Assembly: GCA_902526645.1 (NCBI GenBank) | Contig: CABZLS010000001.1 | Coordinates: forward strand, 103,193 to 167,192 | Length of the DNA stretch: 64,000 nt | Direction: 5' to 3' | Source: an uncultured Pelagibacteraceae bacterium | GTDB taxonomy: Bacteria > Pseudomonadota > Alphaproteobacteria > Pelagibacterales > Pelagibacteraceae | Shown here: positions 36,788 through 47,659 of the stretch, one piece after another | Numbering within the stretch: position 1 is the stretch's first letter | Layout of the letters: every line of letters starts with the position of its first letter | The notes under the pieces: generated by a model | Database searches by the model: none | The model's input: only the letters and a program-made list of their open reading frames with translations | Told to the model about the DNA's origin: nothing | Translations under genes and position numbers: made by a program

Positions 36788-39010
36788 ATGAAAATTAAGA
36801 ATGTAGTAGTTATTGGATCAGGTACAATGGGTAGTGGTATAGCTGCTCATCTGTGTAATGCCAATATCCCTGTTACACTTTTAGATTTAAAAACTGAAAT
36901 AAGTCAGAATGCTAGAGAACGAATTCATAAATCAAGACCACCTTTATTAATTGATAAAACAAAAATTAATAATATTAAAGTTGGAAATATATCTGAAAAT
37001 TTTGATGTTGTTAAAGACGCCGATTGGATTGTCGAGGCAGTGGTTGAGAGAATTGATACAAAACATCAAATTTATGATAAAATTTTTGAAAGTAGGAAAG
37101 ATGGAGCAATAGTTTCATCAAATACTTCTTCAATTCCAATTAAAGTTTTATCTCAAAATTTAAATAAAGATCAAAAAAAAGATTTTTGTATCACTCATTT
37201 TTTTAACCCTGTTAGATACATGGGTCTTCTAGAAATAGTAAAGAATGAAGATAATGATTTAAATAAGATAAATCAATTAAAAGAATTTTGTGAAGTTGAG
37301 TTAGGTAAAGGAGCAATTGTTTGTAATGATACCCCAGGTTTTTTAGGAAATAGGGTAGGTGTGTACGCAATGCAAATTGCAATGACCGAAGCATTTAAGA
37401 TGAAACTTTCTGTTGAGGAAGCAGATGCAATCTTTGGAAGACCTATGGGTATACCTAAAACAGGAGTTTTTGGATTATATGATTTGATTGGAATAGATCT
37501 AATGGCAGATGTTTTAAAAAGTTTTATCAAAGAACTTCCAAAATCTGATGAATTCCATGAAGTTGCTAAAGAAATTCCTTTAGTAAAAAGATTGATTGAA
37601 ACTGGATACACAGGAAGAAAAGGCAAAGGCGGTTTTTACAGAATGAGGAAGACTGATAGTGGAAAAATTATGGAAGCTATTAATCTTGAAACTGGAGAGT
37701 ATTCTACGAGTCAAAAAATAGATATTAAGTCCGACAAAGTAGATTTAAAGGCTTTAATTAATAGAAAAGACAAGTATGGAGACTATGCTTGGTCAGTATT
37801 ATCTAAAATAATAAAATATGCTTCATCACTAGTTCCAGGGATTACCAAAGAATTTAATGACATAGACGAGGCAATGAGACTTGGATTTAATTGGGCAAAA
37901 GGACCTTTTGAAATGTTGGAGGAAATTGGTGTTAAAAACTTCTTTCACAAAGTTGATGAATATAAAGGTAATAACTTTTTAGAAAATTTATCAAACTCTA
38001 AAGATGAAAATTTTTATGGTGAAAGGCAAAAATATACATCAATTGAAACTTTAGGTAAGATTAAGAAAACTGCCTCGAGTATTGATGGTAATAGCTCGGC
38101 TGCAATTTATAGATTTAATGATTTTAATATTGTTGAGTTTACGACTAAAGCTAATGCACTCGATTATGACTCAATGGATGCACTTAAGAAAGCAACTGAT
38201 AAGCCTTTAATAATAATTAATGAGAGTATGCAATTTTCTGCTGGTGTTAACCTGACTTACACTATGGAATTTGCGAATAAAAATGATTTTAAATCCATTG
38301 AAAAATTTATTAGATATTTTCAAGAAACGTGCAAACATCTTAAATACTCTAAATACCCAGTTATATCTGCCCCATCAGGATTGACTTTAGGTGGAGGTTT
38401 TGAAGTTTTAGTACAGAGTAATTTTGTAGCCTCACATACAAATATTGTAATAGGATTAGTAGAAACTATTGTTGGATTAATTCCAGCCGGAGGTGGATGT
38501 AAAGAAATGCTGGCTAGATGGTTAAATACTGAAGAGGCTAAGAAAGATCCAAAATATGCACCTTTGAAAGTATTTGATATTATTGGTTATGGCAGAACAG
38601 CCACATCTCCAGTTGAGGCAGAACCTTTAAAATACTTATTACCTGAAAATAAAAGAATTATGAATAGAAATAGTTTGCTTGAAGTATCAAAAAAAATCTT
38701 AAATGAAAACAAAGATTTTAAAGCACCAAATGAGCTTACATTTAATCTACCTGGTAAAGCAGTTATTGATGATATGAACAAAATTTTAGAAAAACTTTAT
38801 AATGATAAAGTTATATTGGATCATGGTTTGACTGTAGCAAAAGAATTAGCTCATGTATTAAGTGGCGGTGAAACCACCAAAGACAAAACTCTTACAGAGG
38901 ATGATTTGTTTAAATTGGAACTTGATGCTTTTATGAGATTAATTGAAACTAAACAAACTCAAGATAGAATTAAACATACTCTTGCTACTGGAAAACCTTT
39001 GGTTAATTAA
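36788..39010 (+). CDS. 3-hydroxyacyl-CoA dehydrogenase (N-term) fused to enoyl-CoA hydratase/crotonase domain (C-term)
   Basis: Rossmann 'VVVIGSGTMGSGIAAHLC', 'FFNPVRYMGLLEIV'; later 'PVISAPSGLTLGGGFEVLVQSNFVASHTNIVIGLVETIVGLIPAGGG'. Confidence 0.88.
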   Translation: MKIKNVVVIGSGTMGSGIAAHLCNANIPVTLLDLKTEISQNARERIHKSRPPLLIDKTKINNIKVGNISENFDVVKDADWIVEAVVERIDTKHQIYDKIFESRKDGAIVSSNTSSIPIKVLSQNLNKDQKKDFCITHFFNPVRYMGLLEIVKNEDNDLNKINQLKEFCEVELGKGAIVCNDTPGFLGNRVGVYAMQIAMTEAFKMKLSVEEADAIFGRPMGIPKTGVFGLYDLIGIDLMADVLKSFIKELPKSDEFHEVAKEIPLVKRLIETGYTGRKGKGGFYRMRKTDSGKIMEAINLETGEYSTSQKIDIKSDKVDLKALINRKDKYGDYAWSVLSKIIKYASSLVPGITKEFNDIDEAMRLGFNWAKGPFEMLEEIGVKNFFHKVDEYKGNNFLENLSNSKDENFYGERQKYTSIETLGKIKKTASSIDGNSSAAIYRFNDFNIVEFTTKANALDYDSMDALKKATDKPLIIINESMQFSAGVNLTYTMEFANKNDFKSIEKFIRYFQETCKHLKYSKYPVISAPSGLTLGGGFEVLVQSNFVASHTNIVIGLVETIVGLIPAGGGCKEMLARWLNTEEAKKDPKYAPLKVFDIIGYGRTATSPVEAEPLKYLLPENKRIMNRNSLLEVSKKILNENKDFKAPNELTFNLPGKAVIDDMNKILEKLYNDKVILDHGLTVAKELAHVLSGGETTKDKTLTEDDLFKLELDAFMRLIETKQTQDRIKHTLATGKPLVN

Positions 39011-39647
39011 ATAACCTAAGGCTATTTATAAAGTCAGGCCTTAAAACATATTCAGATTTATTTAAGTATTTAATTTTTTTTAAAGCTTCTAAGCCAAATA
39101 TTACTTTTCCAATGGGTGTATATTCACCCTCATATAAAGGTTCATCCTGAAGAATTATAAAAAATTGACTATCTTCAGTATCAAATTTTAAAGATCGAGC
39201 TAGTCCTACGCTCCCCTTAGTATAGTTAAAATTTTTATCAACCTCAGATTTGATTGTGCCTAGACCAGATTTTCCAGTTCCAATTTTTCCATAGTCAATG
39301 TTTCCTTTCTTTCCAAATTCTAAATCACCAGCTTGCACAAGTTTATCTTTAATGACCCTATGAAATGCCACATCATCATAAGCATTCGACTTAATTAAAG
39401 TTTTAAATCTTTCTACTCCATTGGGAGATATATCTGGATATAGCTCTATAATTACATTTCCACATTCAACGTTTAGAATTGCTATGTTATTTGGACTCTC
39501 AAAGTTAATTTCATTTGGGTCATAATTCTTAACAAATAAACATTTATTTTTTAGTAAAACAAAAGAAGTAATTGAAAATAAACCCAAAATTACAACAAAT
39601 ATAAATATTATTTTTTCAGATTTTGATGCTTTTATCTTTTCAATCAT
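39003..39647 (-). CDS. Membrane-anchored cyclophilin-type peptidyl-prolyl isomerase
   Basis: N-terminal TM; 'GNVIIELYPDISPNGVERFKTLIKSNAYDDVAFHRVIKDKLVQAGD...SQFFIIL'. Confidence 0.88.
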   Translation of the reverse strand: MIEKIKASKSEKIIFIFVVILGLFSITSFVLLKNKCLFVKNYDPNEINFESPNNIAILNVECGNVIIELYPDISPNGVERFKTLIKSNAYDDVAFHRVIKDKLVQAGDLEFGKKGNIDYGKIGTGKSGLGTIKSEVDKNFNYTKGSVGLARSLKFDTEDSQFFIILQDEPLYEGEYTPIGKVIFGLEALKKIKYLNKSEYVLRPDFINSLRLFN

Positions 39648-40366
39648 AAAATAAAATTTTTATCAATTTTTAGGAGACCCTTTTTTATGAATTCTATCTT
39701 TTTTTTAAGAATAAGATCAACCTCTTCAGGTAAATTTCCATACATTAAATGAGAAAATACCTCAGCCATATCTTCAGATGCAGTTGATCGCGAGTATTCA
39801 GTAATAAAACCAACTGGCTCAGAATATGTATCTAAACCTATTTTTTTTGTGCAGGTTGAACATTCTGCGTAATTAAATCCTTTAGGATTAAAACTAGACC
39901 AAATCTGTTCATTGAATATTTCTTTGTAACTATCATTAATTATGTGGAACACTTCGTGATGTAACACTCTTTCAAAATATTTATCATTAAACTTTATATC
40001 TACAATTAAAGTTTTCATCAAATTATCAGGTATCCCAGCAGTGTTGATACCTGAAATTGACAGGTCTTCGCACATAACAATGTATTTTAAATTTATTTTT
40101 TTTAAAAAATTTTGAGAATATCTATTAAGATTTTTTTCAATAATCTTGTATTTTTTATCTAGGTCTTGTTTTGATGATTTGAAGCAGTTGATGTTATTAT
40201 CGATACCTATTGTAAACGGCTGTTTAGCATTCAAGTATCTTAATTTATTTTCAGTTTTAAGATTATAAATTTCCAGGTTTGGGATCTTGATTAATTCATA
40301 AATTGTATCCGCTTGAGCTGAAGAAATTAAAAATAAATACAATAAAATGAGCTTTAATAATTTCAT
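39644..40366 (-). CDS. Exported protein with HExxH motif, putative zinc metallopeptidase
   Basis: Signal peptide; 'VLHHEVFHIINDSYKEIF' and downstream 'TASEDMAEVFSHLM'. Confidence 0.65.
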   Translation of the reverse strand: MKLLKLILLYLFLISSAQADTIYELIKIPNLEIYNLKTENKLRYLNAKQPFTIGIDNNINCFKSSKQDLDKKYKIIEKNLNRYSQNFLKKINLKYIVMCEDLSISGINTAGIPDNLMKTLIVDIKFNDKYFERVLHHEVFHIINDSYKEIFNEQIWSSFNPKGFNYAECSTCTKKIGLDTYSEPVGFITEYSRSTASEDMAEVFSHLMYGNLPEEVDLILKKKIEFIKKGLLKIDKNFIL

Positions 40367-40420
40367 AATTAGTATTATTGAAGATATTCCAATTTGTTAG
40401 AATGTGATAGAGTTTTTGTG

Positions 40421-41380
40421 ATGAAAAAAAAAAGAAGCAAAGAACCTATTCAACCAGTAAGTGGCACAAAGGTCCCAAGATTTGCTGGCCCATCAACTTT
40501 TGCTAGACTTCCAGAACTTAGAGATGTTGAGTATTGTGATGTTGCAATAGTCGGGATACCATTCGATGCAGGTACAAGTTATAGACCAGGGGCAAGATTT
40601 GGTCCTCAAAGTATTAGACAAGCTTCAAGACATTTAAGAACAAATTATCATCCAAATTATGATGTTGAGCCCTTTAAAGTTCAACAAGTTGCTGATGCTG
40701 GAGATATTACTTGCAATCCATTTAATATAGATGAAGCAATTAAACAAATCGAGGAAGGAGCTTTGGATCTTCTTAAAAAAACTGGAGGTATAATTAGCTT
40801 AGGTGGAGATCATACAATTGCCTTTCCTTTATTAAAAGCAGTAAATAAAATTAACAATGGTCCTGTTGCTTTAGTTCATTTCGATGCTCATCTTGATACT
40901 TGGGACACTTATTTCGGTGCACCTTACACTCATGGAACACCCTTTAGAAGAGCACGGGAAGAAAATTTATTCATGGATGATACTTCAATGCATGTTGGTA
41001 TCAGAGGTCCATTGTATAGTAGAGAAGATCTTAAAAATGATGAAAGTTTTGGATTTAAGATAATTCATTGTGATGAGTTTCAAACTGAAGGTACTGACAA
41101 AATCGCTGAAAGAATAAAAAAAAGAGTAGGAAATAATCCATTATATTTATCAATTGATATTGATGTTTTAGATCCTGCTTTTGCACCTGGCACTGGTACA
41201 CCAGAAATAGCCGGTATGACTTCTAGAGAAATGGTGAATGTTATCAGAGGTTTATCAGGTATGAATTTAATCTCAGCAGATGTTGTTGAGGTATCACCTG
41301 CTTACGATCACGCTGAGGTAACATCACTTGCGGCTGCTACTATAGTTTATGAGTTAACAAATCTATTTGCAAAAAAGTAA
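40421..41380 (+). CDS. speB: Agmatinase/ureohydrolase family (SpeB-like)
   Basis: 'GGDHTIAFP', 'HFDAHLDTWD', 'SIDIDVLDPAFAPGTGTPE'; ORF track start 40394 is TTG, ATG at 40421 is likelier. Confidence 0.88.
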   Translation: MKKKRSKEPIQPVSGTKVPRFAGPSTFARLPELRDVEYCDVAIVGIPFDAGTSYRPGARFGPQSIRQASRHLRTNYHPNYDVEPFKVQQVADAGDITCNPFNIDEAIKQIEEGALDLLKKTGGIISLGGDHTIAFPLLKAVNKINNGPVALVHFDAHLDTWDTYFGAPYTHGTPFRRAREENLFMDDTSMHVGIRGPLYSREDLKNDESFGFKIIHCDEFQTEGTDKIAERIKKRVGNNPLYLSIDIDVLDPAFAPGTGTPEIAGMTSREMVNVIRGLSGMNLISADVVEVSPAYDHAEVTSLAAATIVYELTNLFAKK

Positions 41381-41400
41381 AGAAAGGTTAGGACTATCTA

Positions 41401-42834
41401 ATGGAAAATAAAAAAAATTTTTATATTAATGGCAAATGGGTAACACCAAAAAGTAAAGAAGAAATCAAAGTAATTGATCCTGCAACTGAAGAAAATTGTG
41501 CTGTCATAACATTGGGTAATAAAGATGATGTTAATGACGCTGTGAATGCAGCAAAAAAAGCTTATAGCTCTTGGGCATTTTCATCAAAAGATGAGAGAAT
41601 AAAATTACTAGAGAAACTTTATGAAAATTATAAGAAAAGATGGGCTGATATAGCAAATGCAATTACAACTGAAATGGGAGCACCAAAAGATTTTGCAACA
41701 AAACTTCAAGCTGGAACAGGTGCTGCTCACTTAAAATCATTTATAAGATATTTAAAAAATTTTGAATTTGAAAAACCATTAGGAGAACACGCACCTAATC
41801 AAAGACTTATTTATGAACCTAAAGGTGTTTGTGCATTAATTACACCATGGAATTGGCCAATGAACCAGGTCTGTTTAAAAGTAATGCCTGCAATAGCATC
41901 TGGTTGTACTATGGTTTTAAAACCATCTGAATTAGCCCCGTTATCATCAATGATATTAGCTGAGCTTATTGATGAGTCTAAAATTCCTGCTGGCGTGTTT
42001 AATTTAGTTAATGGTGATGGAGCGACTACTGGGGATGCATTAACAAGTCATCCTGAAGTAAATATGATTTCTTTTACTGGATCAACCAGAGCAGGAGCAT
42101 TAATTTCTCAAAATGCTGCTAAAGATTTTAAAAGAGTAAGTTTAGAACTTGGTGGTAAAGGTGCTAACATAATATTTAAAGATGCTGATCCAGATGCAAT
42201 AGAAAGAGGTGCTTTAAGATGTTTTAGAAACTCAGGCCAGTCATGTAATGCACCTACTAGAATGCTAGTAGAAAAATCAATGTATAATGATGCTGTTGAA
42301 AGATTAAAGAAGTACACAGAAAATTTTGAGGTTGGTGATCCAAAAAAAGAAGGAGAGCATATAGGTCCGGTTATTTCTGAAACTCAGTTCAATAAGATAC
42401 AAACTTTAATTAAAAAAGGCATTGATGAAGGAGCTAAATTAGTTGCTGGTGGTCCAGGTAAACCTGATGGATTAGAAAAAGGTTATTTTGTAAAACCTAC
42501 TGTGTTTGCTGATGTTAATAATAAAATGGAGATAGCAAGAACCGAAATATTTGGTCCAGTTTTATCTGTAATGCCTTTTGAAACAGAGGAAGAAGCTATT
42601 GAAATTGCAAATGATACCCCCTACGGATTAACAAACTACATTCAAACTAAAGATAAAGAAAAAGTAAAGAGAGTTGCTAGAAAACTTAGATCAGGAATGG
42701 TTGATGTCAATGGTGCTGGTATTGCTGTCGATGCTCCTTTTGGTGGATTTAAACATTCTGGTATTGGAAGAGAAGCAGGGGAACACGGCCTCGAAGAGTT
42801 TTTAGAGGTAAAGTCTGTGGGTGGATGGAGCTAG
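41401..42834 (+). CDS. NAD(P)-dependent aldehyde dehydrogenase
   Basis: 'ITPWNWPMNQVCLKVMPAIASGCTMVLKPSE', 'LELGGKGANIIF', catalytic 'NSGQSCNAPTR'. Confidence 0.94.
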   Translation: MENKKNFYINGKWVTPKSKEEIKVIDPATEENCAVITLGNKDDVNDAVNAAKKAYSSWAFSSKDERIKLLEKLYENYKKRWADIANAITTEMGAPKDFATKLQAGTGAAHLKSFIRYLKNFEFEKPLGEHAPNQRLIYEPKGVCALITPWNWPMNQVCLKVMPAIASGCTMVLKPSELAPLSSMILAELIDESKIPAGVFNLVNGDGATTGDALTSHPEVNMISFTGSTRAGALISQNAAKDFKRVSLELGGKGANIIFKDADPDAIERGALRCFRNSGQSCNAPTRMLVEKSMYNDAVERLKKYTENFEVGDPKKEGEHIGPVISETQFNKIQTLIKKGIDEGAKLVAGGPGKPDGLEKGYFVKPTVFADVNNKMEIARTEIFGPVLSVMPFETEEEAIEIANDTPYGLTNYIQTKDKEKVKRVARKLRSGMVDVNGAGIAVDAPFGGFKHSGIGREAGEHGLEEFLEVKSVGGWS

Positions 42835-44021
42835 TTAAAAGTAGATTTTTTCTTAATTCCCTCAAGAAATTTTAAACATTTTTTAAGCTCATTAAGTTCA
42901 ATGAACTCATCAACTTTGTGAGCTTGCTCGATGGAACCTGGGCCACAAACAACAGTGCTGATACCAATTTCTTGAAATAATCCTGCTTCAGTTCCAAAAG
43001 ATACAACCTCTCTAGAATTATCACCGGTTAAACTTGAAACTAACTCACATGCCTCTGAATTATCTATACGATCGAAACCTGTAACTTCACCTATTATTTC
43101 CTTTGTTATTTTTGAATCAGGAAAAACTTTTTTCATTTCTGGTAATAAAACTTCATTTGCATATTTATCTATTTGTTGATTCAGAAAGACACCATCATCT
43201 TTAACAACTGGCCTTGTCTCCCATTCAACACGACATTTATCAGCTATTACATTGTGAGCTATCCCTCCAAATATACCTCCAACTTGTAATGTTGAAAAGG
43301 GAGGATCAAATATTGAATCTTTAGGAGCTCTTTTTTTTAATTCTTCCCTAAGCTCTATTAATTTATTTGCATATTTTGATGCAAATTCGACAGCACTAAC
43401 ACCTTTGTGCGGCATTGAGCTATGCCCAGCTAATCCCTCAAAATAAGTAGTATATTCGTAACAACCCTTATGTGCATCTATGATTTTCATTTTTGTAGGT
43501 TCACCGACAATACAAATTCCATCTTGAATTTTTCTTTTTTTAAGTTCTTTAATTAATATTGGAGCACCTAAGCATGCAGTTTCCTCATCAAAAGTGAAAG
43601 AAAAATGAATATCTCTATTTAAATCAACTTTAGAAAAAATTGGAGCAAACGCTAAAGTGCAAGCGATAAATCCTTTCATATCACAAGAACCTCTCCCATA
43701 AAGTTTATCCTTTTTAATTGTTGCTTTAAAAGGATCTGTGCTCCAACTCTTTGAAACAGGAACGGTGTCAGTATGACCAGACAAAATTATTGGTTTAACT
43801 CCATTTGGTTTTTTTGCCTTGATTGTTGCAAAAAGATTTACTCTTTTTTTTCCATCATCGTATGTTTTAAATGACTTGGCCCCCAAATCATTGAGATATT
43901 TTTCACAATAATTGATTAAATCATTGTTATCTTCTCCAGAAATAGTTTTAAATCCAATCAAATCTGATAAAATCTTTATAGAATTCTCGTATAATTTATC
44001 TAAATTTATTTCTGTACTCAT
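42831..44021 (-). CDS. M20 family acetylornithine deacetylase-like (ArgE)
   Basis: 'LSGHTDTVPV', 'GRGSCDMKGFIA', 'SFTFDEETACLGA'. Confidence 0.87.
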   Translation of the reverse strand: MSTEINLDKLYENSIKILSDLIGFKTISGEDNNDLINYCEKYLNDLGAKSFKTYDDGKKRVNLFATIKAKKPNGVKPIILSGHTDTVPVSKSWSTDPFKATIKKDKLYGRGSCDMKGFIACTLAFAPIFSKVDLNRDIHFSFTFDEETACLGAPILIKELKKRKIQDGICIVGEPTKMKIIDAHKGCYEYTTYFEGLAGHSSMPHKGVSAVEFASKYANKLIELREELKKRAPKDSIFDPPFSTLQVGGIFGGIAHNVIADKCRVEWETRPVVKDDGVFLNQQIDKYANEVLLPEMKKVFPDSKITKEIIGEVTGFDRIDNSEACELVSSLTGDNSREVVSFGTEAGLFQEIGISTVVCGPGSIEQAHKVDEFIELNELKKCLKFLEGIKKKSTFN

Positions 44022-44050
44022 TACTAATAATTAATATAAATATCACATTT

Positions 44051-44392
44051 ATGAAAGAACAAATTACTTATGACATATTTGAAAAAATAGACATTAGACT
44101 TGGGACAGTACTTTCAGTTAAAAATAATAAAAAAGCTAGAAAACCATCTTTAGTTGTTGAAGTCGATTTTGGAAAAGAATTAGGTATAAAAACATCTTCT
44201 GCTCAAATTACTCATTTTTATAATGAAGAAAATTTGGTTGGCAAGCAAGTGATTGGTGTCTGTAATTTTCCAGAAAAAAATATTGCAGGTGTAAAATCTC
44301 AATTTTTACTTTTGGGCTCAATAGACTCTGAGGGAAAAGTAACATTAGTGCATCCCTCACAAAAAGCAGAAAATGGTTTACCTATAGCATAA
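44051..44392 (+). CDS. csaA: CsaA-like tRNA-binding domain protein
   Basis: 'FEKIDIRLGTVLSVKNNKKARKPSLVVEVDFG...VIGVCNFPEKNIAGVKSQFLLLG'. Confidence 0.88.
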   Translation: MKEQITYDIFEKIDIRLGTVLSVKNNKKARKPSLVVEVDFGKELGIKTSSAQITHFYNEENLVGKQVIGVCNFPEKNIAGVKSQFLLLGSIDSEGKVTLVHPSQKAENGLPIA

Positions 44393-44394
44393 AT

Positions 44395-44985
44395 ATGCAT
44401 CCAGAATTTTTATCGATGGCACTTTTTTGGATAGTAGCAGCCTATACACCTGGACCTAATAACGTAGTTGCTTCTTATTCTGGTTTTAATTTTGGAATAA
44501 AAAAAACAATCCCGCACATTTTTGGAGTTACTTTTGGATTTACTGCAGTTGTATTTGCTTTAACAATTGGACTAGTAAATGTTTTTAAATTATTTCCGAT
44601 TATACAAACTATTTTAAAATATTTAGGAAGTCTATTCTTAATATATCTAGCTTATAAGATAAGTTTTTCAAAATCATCAGATGAGAAAAAAAATGAAAAT
44701 CCAATTTCTTTTTTAGATACTTTTATTTTCCAATTTTTAAATCCGAAAGGAGTTTTGATAGGAATTATTATAGTTTCAACATATGTTGAATATGGAGAAA
44801 ATTATCTTAATTATGCGACTCAAGTTGTTTTATTTGCTTTTGTGGTTTCTTTATCAAGCATAACCTTTTGGACTTTTGTTGGCAAATATCTAAGGAAATT
44901 TGCGACAAATGAGAAATATATTAAATACTTTAATTATGTTATGTCAGTGCTTCTTCTTTTGAGCATAATTACATTTTATATATAA
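44395..44985 (+). CDS. LysE/RhtB-family transporter
   Basis: 'AAYTPGPNNVVASYSGFNFGIKKTIP'. Confidence 0.88.
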   Translation: MHPEFLSMALFWIVAAYTPGPNNVVASYSGFNFGIKKTIPHIFGVTFGFTAVVFALTIGLVNVFKLFPIIQTILKYLGSLFLIYLAYKISFSKSSDEKKNENPISFLDTFIFQFLNPKGVLIGIIIVSTYVEYGENYLNYATQVVLFAFVVSLSSITFWTFVGKYLRKFATNEKYIKYFNYVMSVLLLLSIITFYI

Positions 44986-44988
44986 AAT

Positions 44989-47658
44989 ATGAAACCAGGA
45001 AATAAAAATTCTTACAAATCATTATCTGACCTAGAGGTTAATGGTAAAAACTTTAAATATTACTCATTAAAAAAAGCTGAACAAAATGGTTTACAAGGTA
45101 TTTCAAAATTACCAAAGTCGTTAAAAGTTTTATTAGAAAATCTTCTTAGATATGAGGATGATGTATCTGTTAATAAAAATCAAATAGAGGCAGTCAAAAA
45201 TTGGCTGGATACAAGAAAATCAAAAACAGAAATAGCTTATAGGCCAGCTAGAGTTTTACTTCAAGATTATACTGGAATACCAGCAGTAGCTGATTTAGCT
45301 GCTATGAGAGAAGCTGTGAAAGAAAAAAATAAAGACCCAAATACAATTAATCCATTATCTGCAGTTGATTTAGTTATTGATCACTCAGTTCAAGTTGATC
45401 AATCAGCTAAAAAAGATTCATTTGAGAGAAATGTAGATATTGAATTTAAGAGAAATGGTGAAAGATATTCTTTTTTAAAATGGGGTCAAAGTGCTTTTAA
45501 TAACTTTAGGATTGTTCCTCCAGGAACTGGTATTTGTCACCAGGTTAATTTAGAATATCTATCAAAAGTAGTTTGGTCAGAGGAATACAAAGGAGAAAAA
45601 TATTTATTCCCTGATACACTTGTTGGAACCGATAGTCATACTACAATGGTAAATGGTTTATCAGTTTTAGGATGGGGTGTTGGTGGAATTGAAGCAGAAG
45701 CAGGCATGCTTGGACAACCTATTTCAATGTTGATTCCTGAAGTTGTTGGCTTTGAAGTTACAAAAAAAATGCCAGAGGGCACAACTGCTACAGACTTAGT
45801 TTTAACAGTTGTTAAAATGCTCAGAGACAAAGGCGTAGTTGGAAAATTTGTTGAATTTTACGGTGAAGGATTAAAAAATTTAACTTTAGCAGATAGAGCA
45901 ACAATTGCTAACATGGCTCCAGAGTATGGAGCTACATGTGGTTTCTTTCCAATAGACGAAGAAACTTTAAAATATTTAGAATTTTCAGGAAGAGATAAAG
46001 AAACAGTGGCAATTGTTGAAAAGTATGCGAAGGAACAAGGTTTATGGTCAAGTGACGAAATTGAGTTTACTAATAAAATCTCTTTAGATATGTCCACTGT
46101 AGTTCCTACTATTTCAGGTCCCAAAAGACCACAAGACAAAGTCCTTTTAACTGATGCATCAAGTAATTTTAAAAAAGTGTTTAAAGAAGCTACAGATAAA
46201 AAGGATTATAAAATTTCCAAGGTAAAAGATACTGATTATGAAATTAAGGATGGCTCAATATTAATTGCAGCAATTACATCATGCACTAACACTTCAAATC
46301 CAAACGTTCTAATTGGAGCTGGACTACTTGCAAAAAAAGCTGTTGAGTTAGGATTGAATGTTAAACCATGGGTTAAAACATCTTTAGCTCCTGGCTCTCA
46401 AGTAGTGACTGATTATTTAGAGAAAGCAGGTTTAAATACTTACTTAGATCAATTAGGATTTAATCTAGTGGGTTATGGTTGCACAACTTGTATTGGTAAT
46501 TCAGGTCCGTTAGCAGAAAATATAGTTGATGCTATTCAAAAAGAAAATTTATATGCCGTCTCTGTTTTGTCAGGCAACAGAAACTTTGAAGGAAGAATTT
46601 CACCACATATTAAGGCAAATTATCTAGCCTCTCCTCCACTTGTTGTTGCTTATGCTCTTGCAGGTCACATGGAATTTGATTTATTTAAAGATCCTTTTGG
46701 AAAAGATAAAAATGGTAAAGATGTATTTTTAAAAGATATCTGGCCTTCAAATAAAGAAATAGAGAATACTTTGAAGAATTCTCTGAACGCAGATATGTTT
46801 GTTAAAAGATATTCAAATGTTTCTGAAGGACCAAAACAATGGCAAGAAATCAAAACAGAAAAGAGCAGTATTTATAATTGGGATGAAAATTCAACTTATG
46901 TAAAAAAGCCACCATTTTTTGAAAATCTTAGTGATGAGCCAGAGGGTTTTAAAGAGATTAAAAACGCAAGACCTTTATTGATATTGGGAGACATGGTTAC
47001 AACTGATCATATTTCTCCAGCTGGTAATATTCAAAAAGACAGTCCAACAGGAGAGTATTTTATGAATTACCAAATTCTTCCAAAGGACTATAACTCATAT
47101 GGCTCTAGACGTGGAAATCATGAAGTTATGATGAGAGGTACATTTGCAAATATAAGAATTAAAAATGAAATGGCACCAAATACAGAGGGAGGTTTTACAA
47201 AATTATATCCCGAGGGGAAAGTAATGTCAGTTTATGATGCAGTTGTAGAGTATAAAAAAAGAGGAACTGATCTAGTTGTTATTGGTGGTAAGGAATATGG
47301 AACAGGCTCTTCTCGCGATTGGGCTGCAAAAGGAACAAAATTGCTAGGAGTAAAAGTAGTAATTGCAGAAAGTTTTGAGAGAATACATAGATCTAATTTA
47401 ATTGGAATGGGAATATTACCATTACAATTCACTGATAATATGAATAGGAAAAATTTAAATTTATTAGGATCAGAATTGATAAGCATAATTGATATTGAGA
47501 AAGGAATTAATCCATCTGATAAAGTGAAAGTTGAAATAAAATATTTATCAGGTGATGTAAAAATAATAGAAACTTTATGCAGAATTGATACAAAAAATGA
47601 ATTGGAGTACTATAAAAATGGTGGCATATTGCAATATGTTCTCAGAAATATGATTTAA
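44989..47658 (+). CDS. acnA: Aconitate hydratase A
   Basis: 'VGTDSHTTMVNGLSVLGWGVGGIEAEAGMLGQP', 'ITSCTNTSNP', 'YGCTTCIGNSGPL', 'GSSRDWAAKGT'. Confidence 0.96.
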   Translation: MKPGNKNSYKSLSDLEVNGKNFKYYSLKKAEQNGLQGISKLPKSLKVLLENLLRYEDDVSVNKNQIEAVKNWLDTRKSKTEIAYRPARVLLQDYTGIPAVADLAAMREAVKEKNKDPNTINPLSAVDLVIDHSVQVDQSAKKDSFERNVDIEFKRNGERYSFLKWGQSAFNNFRIVPPGTGICHQVNLEYLSKVVWSEEYKGEKYLFPDTLVGTDSHTTMVNGLSVLGWGVGGIEAEAGMLGQPISMLIPEVVGFEVTKKMPEGTTATDLVLTVVKMLRDKGVVGKFVEFYGEGLKNLTLADRATIANMAPEYGATCGFFPIDEETLKYLEFSGRDKETVAIVEKYAKEQGLWSSDEIEFTNKISLDMSTVVPTISGPKRPQDKVLLTDASSNFKKVFKEATDKKDYKISKVKDTDYEIKDGSILIAAITSCTNTSNPNVLIGAGLLAKKAVELGLNVKPWVKTSLAPGSQVVTDYLEKAGLNTYLDQLGFNLVGYGCTTCIGNSGPLAENIVDAIQKENLYAVSVLSGNRNFEGRISPHIKANYLASPPLVVAYALAGHMEFDLFKDPFGKDKNGKDVFLKDIWPSNKEIENTLKNSLNADMFVKRYSNVSEGPKQWQEIKTEKSSIYNWDENSTYVKKPPFFENLSDEPEGFKEIKNARPLLILGDMVTTDHISPAGNIQKDSPTGEYFMNYQILPKDYNSYGSRRGNHEVMMRGTFANIRIKNEMAPNTEGGFTKLYPEGKVMSVYDAVVEYKKRGTDLVVIGGKEYGTGSSRDWAAKGTKLLGVKVVIAESFERIHRSNLIGMGILPLQFTDNMNRKNLNLLGSELISIIDIEKGINPSDKVKVEIKYLSGDVKIIETLCRIDTKNELEYYKNGGILQYVLRNMI

Positions 47659-47659
47659 A

